DNA of 64,000 nt from Mucispirillum schaedleri ASF457 (GTDB lineage: Bacteria; Chrysiogenota; Deferribacteres; Deferribacterales; Mucispirillaceae), in the NCBI RefSeq assembly GCF_000487995.2, contig NZ_CP097562.1, forward strand, positions 555,001-619,000, written 5' to 3'. Positions 62,413 to 64,000 of this stretch are shown in pieces. The notes below the pieces were generated by a model. The model saw nothing but the letters and a program-made list of their open reading frames with translations. It was not told the origin of the DNA and did no database searches. Numbering within the stretch: the stretch's first letter is position 1; each line of letters starts with the position of its first letter. Made by a program: the position numbers and the translations under genes.

Positions 62413-62649
62413 CTCTTCTGGAACTTCATAATCCGTTAATTTTAAAAACTCTTTCGCTTTTTCTATGCTTAATTTATCAAATTCATTAAAGAAATTTAAT
62501 ACATATGCTTTCCATCTTTCATATCCTGCTTTATCTAATTCGCAAAATAATTCTTCTATTGTCTGGTATTGTAGTTTATATAATTCTTCACTTTCTTCAT
62601 CTTTTATTTCTACATAATCAGGATCCCATGGCAGTGGAACTTCGTACAA
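62392..62649 (-). CDS. Small acidic protein, 3' end replaced by IS remnant
   Basis: An 85-residue acidic protein (MYEVPLPWDPDYVEIKDEES; ELFCELDKAGYERWKAYVLN) that I do not recognise. It is mostly helical, without a signal peptide. The last six codons (LYFLTI) and the stop are the reverse strand of the IS3 remnant, so the native C-terminus after EVPEE is lost. Its size, charge and position behind a toxin-like gene would suit an immunity protein; this is inference from context only. No good ribosome binding site could be judged. It lies 17 bases after the membrane protein gene. Confidence 0.6.
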   Translation of the reverse strand: MYEVPLPWDPDYVEIKDEESEELYKLQYQTIEELFCELDKAGYERWKAYVLNFFNEFDKLSIEKAKEFLKLTDYEVPEELYFLTI

Positions 62650-62666
62650 AAATATTGATGATAATT

Positions 62667-63335
62667 TTAACTCTTTACAGCATGTAACAACTCATTATTA
62701 TTGGTTATTATTTCATATACTTGCTGCATTTCATAGGTTCTTTCTATATCTCCATAACCATAAAGCTGATATACTGCTAAAAACAAGACTGTATCTTGAT
62801 TTTCAAACTTTAACTGCATTTTACCTCGTTTTATGCCTGCATCTTTATTCACACGCTTTTTATGATAAGTATTTATGTATGATAAAACATTAGATAATAA
62901 TTTATCATTCGCTTCTGGAATATATGTTTTTATTATATTTACTATATTTATGCCTGTATCTAAAAACTTATCTGTTATGGTGATTGTATTATATCTTGAA
63001 AATCCTGCAATTTTAAAAATATCTACTTCTGGATAATCTTGTATATCAGAATACAGATATGTGGCATATTGTTTATTAGTATCATAATTTTTTAATTTAT
63101 CCAATTCTATGGTATAAAATTCTATTTTTTTTGTAAAAATATCAATAATTAATAATAAACTTATTATTGAAGCACAAATAATAAAAAGAAAAATACCAAT
63201 TTTCATAAAATCAGATAAATTATAATAATTTATTCCAAATAATAGAAAAAAACTGATTATTATAACTGCAATAAATAATACGACTATCATAGCCTGAACC
63301 TTTTCAAATAATACAATTTTTACATTAATCTTCAT
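62667..63335 (-). CDS. Membrane protein of unknown function next to a toxin-like gene
   Basis: A 222-residue protein starting at MKINVKIVLFEKVQ (GGAG lies 10 bases upstream); two other ATGs a few codons earlier are possible. Two membrane helices occupy about residues 13-75 (AMIVVLFIAVIIISFFLLFG; MKIGIFLFIICASIISLLLI), followed by a cytoplasmic domain of about 145 residues with no known family (FSRYNTITITDKFLDTGINI; YQLYGYGDIERTYEMQQVY). It overlaps the end of the toxin-like frame, a coupling typical of toxin-immunity pairs, but there is no homology evidence for that function. Confidence 0.65.
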   Translation of the reverse strand: MKINVKIVLFEKVQAMIVVLFIAVIIISFFLLFGINYYNLSDFMKIGIFLFIICASIISLLLIIDIFTKKIEFYTIELDKLKNYDTNKQYATYLYSDIQDYPEVDIFKIAGFSRYNTITITDKFLDTGINIVNIIKTYIPEANDKLLSNVLSYINTYHKKRVNKDAGIKRGKMQLKFENQDTVLFLAVYQLYGYGDIERTYEMQQVYEIITNNNELLHAVKS

Positions 63336-64000
63336 CTTTTTCATTCTCCAATATATTGGATATACCATAATAACCCAAAATACCACCACCTATTGAACCA
63401 ATTAGACCACCAATAATTGTGCCAATACCTGGAGTTCCTATAACTGAGCCTGTAGCGATACCTACTTTTCCACCAGCCCACATTCCAATATATGCTCCAC
63501 CCCAACCAGCAACTTGTTTCGTAACTTCTTGTACAATAGGTCTGATAGATTTTTCTTCTGCAGAATTTATACCCGCATTTACTATTTCTACTGAAGTAAA
63601 TATACAAGCTAATGGAAAAAAAGCTCTTTCAAGTTTTACCAATAATTTTGCTTTTGATAAACTGGCATCTGTATATATAGATTGGACAGATTTTTTATCT
63701 GCACCCTTAACAAGCACTTCTTGGTCAACTATTGCTTTATGTCTTGCGTCGTTATTTCGTATAACAGCATGTATATCAACTTTATTTTTATTCATTAACT
63801 TTTTATTAGCATCAATAAAAGCTTCTGAAATTTCTTCTGTAGAAATAAGTGTTGCTCCTGACTGTTTTAATTTATTAATATCAATATATAATTTTTTGCT
63901 ACTGCCATTTATATTAAATCTCTCTGCACCGTTTGATAATGTTTATGCAGAAACATATTGACTATTTTTAGTGGTTCCCCTTACATGACTAACAATACTA
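63325..64000 (-). pseudogene. C-terminal remnant of a polymorphic-toxin-like protein (possible ADP-ribosyltransferase fold)
   Basis: The frame is open from the window edge at 64000 to a TAA at 63943-63945, then continues in the same frame to 63325. Before the stop: SHVRGTTKNSQYVSA. After it: TLSNGAERFNINGSSKKLYI, KQSGATLISTEEISEAFID and DQEVLVKGADKKSV. The order Arg-Gly-Thr, Tyr-Val-Ser and a final x-x-Glu-Val-Leu recalls the R-S-E layout of ADP-ribosylating toxins, though the match is loose. The last 60 residues form a glycine zipper (AYIGMWAGGKVGIATGSVIG; IIGGLIGSIGGGILGYYG), common in translocated effectors. The gene start lies outside the window. Confidence 0.55.

Noticed and set aside
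63419-63961. A 180-codon plus-strand frame at the right end
   Set aside because: It mirrors the glycine-zipper and toxin-like frame on the minus strand, with a Pro-rich translation expected from reading Gly codons backwards.

Overview
The window is AT-rich (about 70% A+T by eye) DNA from a Gram-negative anaerobe. LpxB (lipid A synthesis) indicates an outer membrane. A triheme cytochrome c, a Dcu-type C4-dicarboxylate transporter, ATP-forming PEP carboxykinase and HypC/D/E (NiFe-hydrogenase maturation) fit respiratory, hydrogen-linked anaerobic metabolism. With the partial 16S gene and the BspA-like/ankyrin proteins, this is most consistent with Deferribacterota, possibly a Mucispirillum-like gut organism. 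That assignment is inference from memory; a 16S alignment would settle it.

Layout. 1-484 is the 5' part of a 16S rRNA gene (minus strand), with its promoter region to about 770. 896-6713 holds ileS-lspA and a large ankyrin/DUF285-repeat protein. 7100-11037 is purH-purD-purE-tsaC. 11084-14340 holds two direct copies of one IS, flanking a triheme cytochrome gene. 14408-27122 carries putP, an M16 peptidase, a CheX-like protein, alaS, an XRE regulator, pckA, an AraC regulator, a DUF362 protein and a Dcu transporter. 27447-28027 is a CIRCE-controlled hsp20. 28047-35963 has an LprI-domain secreted protein, a receiver/kinase hybrid with a C9 tract, an AGCS symporter, a flippase and a sugar aminotransferase. 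36097-45945 has an IS30 deletion derivative, glgA, an LRV-repeat protein and a larB-led operon. 46099-47268 is an IS30-family element whose transposase has an amber codon. 47361-53814 carries mnmA, yajQ, an EFR1-like ferredoxin, lpxB and a PilM-like protein. 53842-58348 holds hisI, hypE, hypD, hypC and a rhomboid gene split by the third IS copy. 58489-60123 is a cluster of three secreted PepSY-like proteins. 60408-61737 is an IS3-family element, followed by tRNA-Pro, an IS remnant and a decaying toxin-like locus at the window end.

Two non-coding repeat families connect the window. R1 is a palindromic element of about 120 bp, present in about eleven full or partial intergenic copies, often between convergent genes. 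R2 is a structured element of about 190 bp, with two good copies, that ends in hairpins, a Shine-Dalgarno sequence, a start codon and about ten conserved codons. The clearest genome-dynamics signals are the 25-26 bp target duplications of the repeated IS, the exactly reconstructable rhomboid disruption, and decay products of IS30 and IS3 elements. I did not find a CRISPR array, prophage or recognisable complete defence system. The least explained items are R2, the LRV-repeat membrane protein, the PepSY cluster and the terminal toxin-like locus.
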